Source: Actinomycetota bacterium (GTDB lineage Bacteria; Actinomycetota; Actinomycetes; Acidothermales; Acidothermaceae). From it: 20,581 nucleotides of DNA. The stretch is from NCBI GenBank assembly GCA_003134755.1, contig PLCK01000231.1, forward strand, positions 1 to 20,581, read 5' to 3'. A model generated the notes under the pieces. The model did no database searches and was not told the origin of the DNA. It saw nothing but the letters and a program-made list of their open reading frames with translations. Positions 20,475 to 20,581 of the stretch are shown here, piece by piece. Every line of letters starts with the position of its first letter. Positions within the stretch are counted from its first letter, which is position 1. A program made the position numbers and the translations under genes.

Positions 20475-20581
20475 ATGGTGGCTGGCTACGCCGATAACAA
20501 GGACGCCGTTCTGAAACGACTGCGGCGAATCGAGGGTCAGGTCCGTGGTTTGCAGCGCATGGTCGCCGAGGACACGTACTG
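20475..20581 (+). CDS. Copper-sensing CsoR-type regulator, 3'-truncated by the window
   Basis: Only the first 35 codons are visible. The RBS AGGAGG (20468-20473) abuts ATG 20475, so GTG 20478 may be the true start. The protein has DAVLKRLRRIEGQVRGLQRM then VAEDTY and the first two bases of a Cys codon at the window end. RRIEGQVRGLQRM-x4-TYC is the canonical CsoR signature, unlike the GQIGG...REC form at 9641. The Cys would be the first Cu(I) ligand; the later His and Cys lie outside. Confidence 0.88.
   Translation, partial: MVAGYADNKDAVLKRLRRIEGQVRGLQRMVAEDTY

Overview
The window is high-GC DNA from an actinobacterium (Actinomycetota). Supporting signs are strong GC bias at third codon positions, GTG/TTG starts, a cyclic di-AMP (ydaO) riboswitch in front of an NlpC/P60 cell-wall hydrolase, probable leaderless genes with a TANNNT box six bases before the ATG, and actinobacterial types of SHOCT, CsoR/DUF156 and KmtR-like ArsR proteins. 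I cannot name a genus. The mix of metal and sulfur stress genes with many gene fragments looks like an accessory island or plasmid-like region.

Layout. (1) 1-1428: 3' part of a membrane permease fused to three YHS metal-binding domains. (2) 1804-3199: promoter with a CsoR-type palindrome, c-di-AMP riboswitch and a secreted NlpC/P60 hydrolase. (3) 3290-3470: frameshifted scrap of a CDF metal exporter. (4) 3644-6658: an operon of a small SHOCT membrane protein, a PepSY protein cut by an in-frame amber codon, an OmpR-type response regulator and a sensor kinase, joined by two ATGA overlaps. (5) 6801-9478 (minus): an OsmC-like protein downstream of an MMPL/RND exporter, divergent from (6) 9641-11237: a CsoR-family regulator with Cys36/Gly61/Cys65 (CstR-like), a 56-residue Cys-rich protein, a 55-residue protein, thioredoxin and DUF302. 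Near-identical TACCC-N4-GGGTA operators lie before the exporter, the regulator and the thioredoxin gene, so this looks like one thiol/persulfide or metal-responsive regulon.

(7) 11195-14990: a scrambled region. Two ~407-bp direct copies (11195-11601 and 14582-14987) of the end of a DinB-like gene flank a SnoaL-like gene, the 3' half of a tRNA-Gly(UCC), a MarR remnant, a secreted protein that seems to have lost its start, a lipoprotein and a repeat-rich non-coding stretch with an 11-bp tandem period. The first copy has replaced the 3' end of the DUF302 gene. (8) 14349-17900: intact DinB-like gene, two SAM methyltransferases, a rhodanese and a TetR regulator with a clear operator. (9) 17997-19490: a CDF cation exporter divergent from a KmtR-like ArsR sensor, probably a Ni/Co (or Zn) efflux pair. 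(10) 19640-19850: TetR and Lgt scraps joined head to tail. (11) 20027-20581: a second SHOCT membrane protein divergent from the 5' end of a canonical CsoR gene, which runs off the window and has its own CsoR-type operator.

The unifying theme is envelope and cytoplasmic defence against metal and reactive-sulfur stress, controlled by several related sensors. It sits in DNA showing repeated recombination: duplication, a tRNA scrap and at least five gene remnants.
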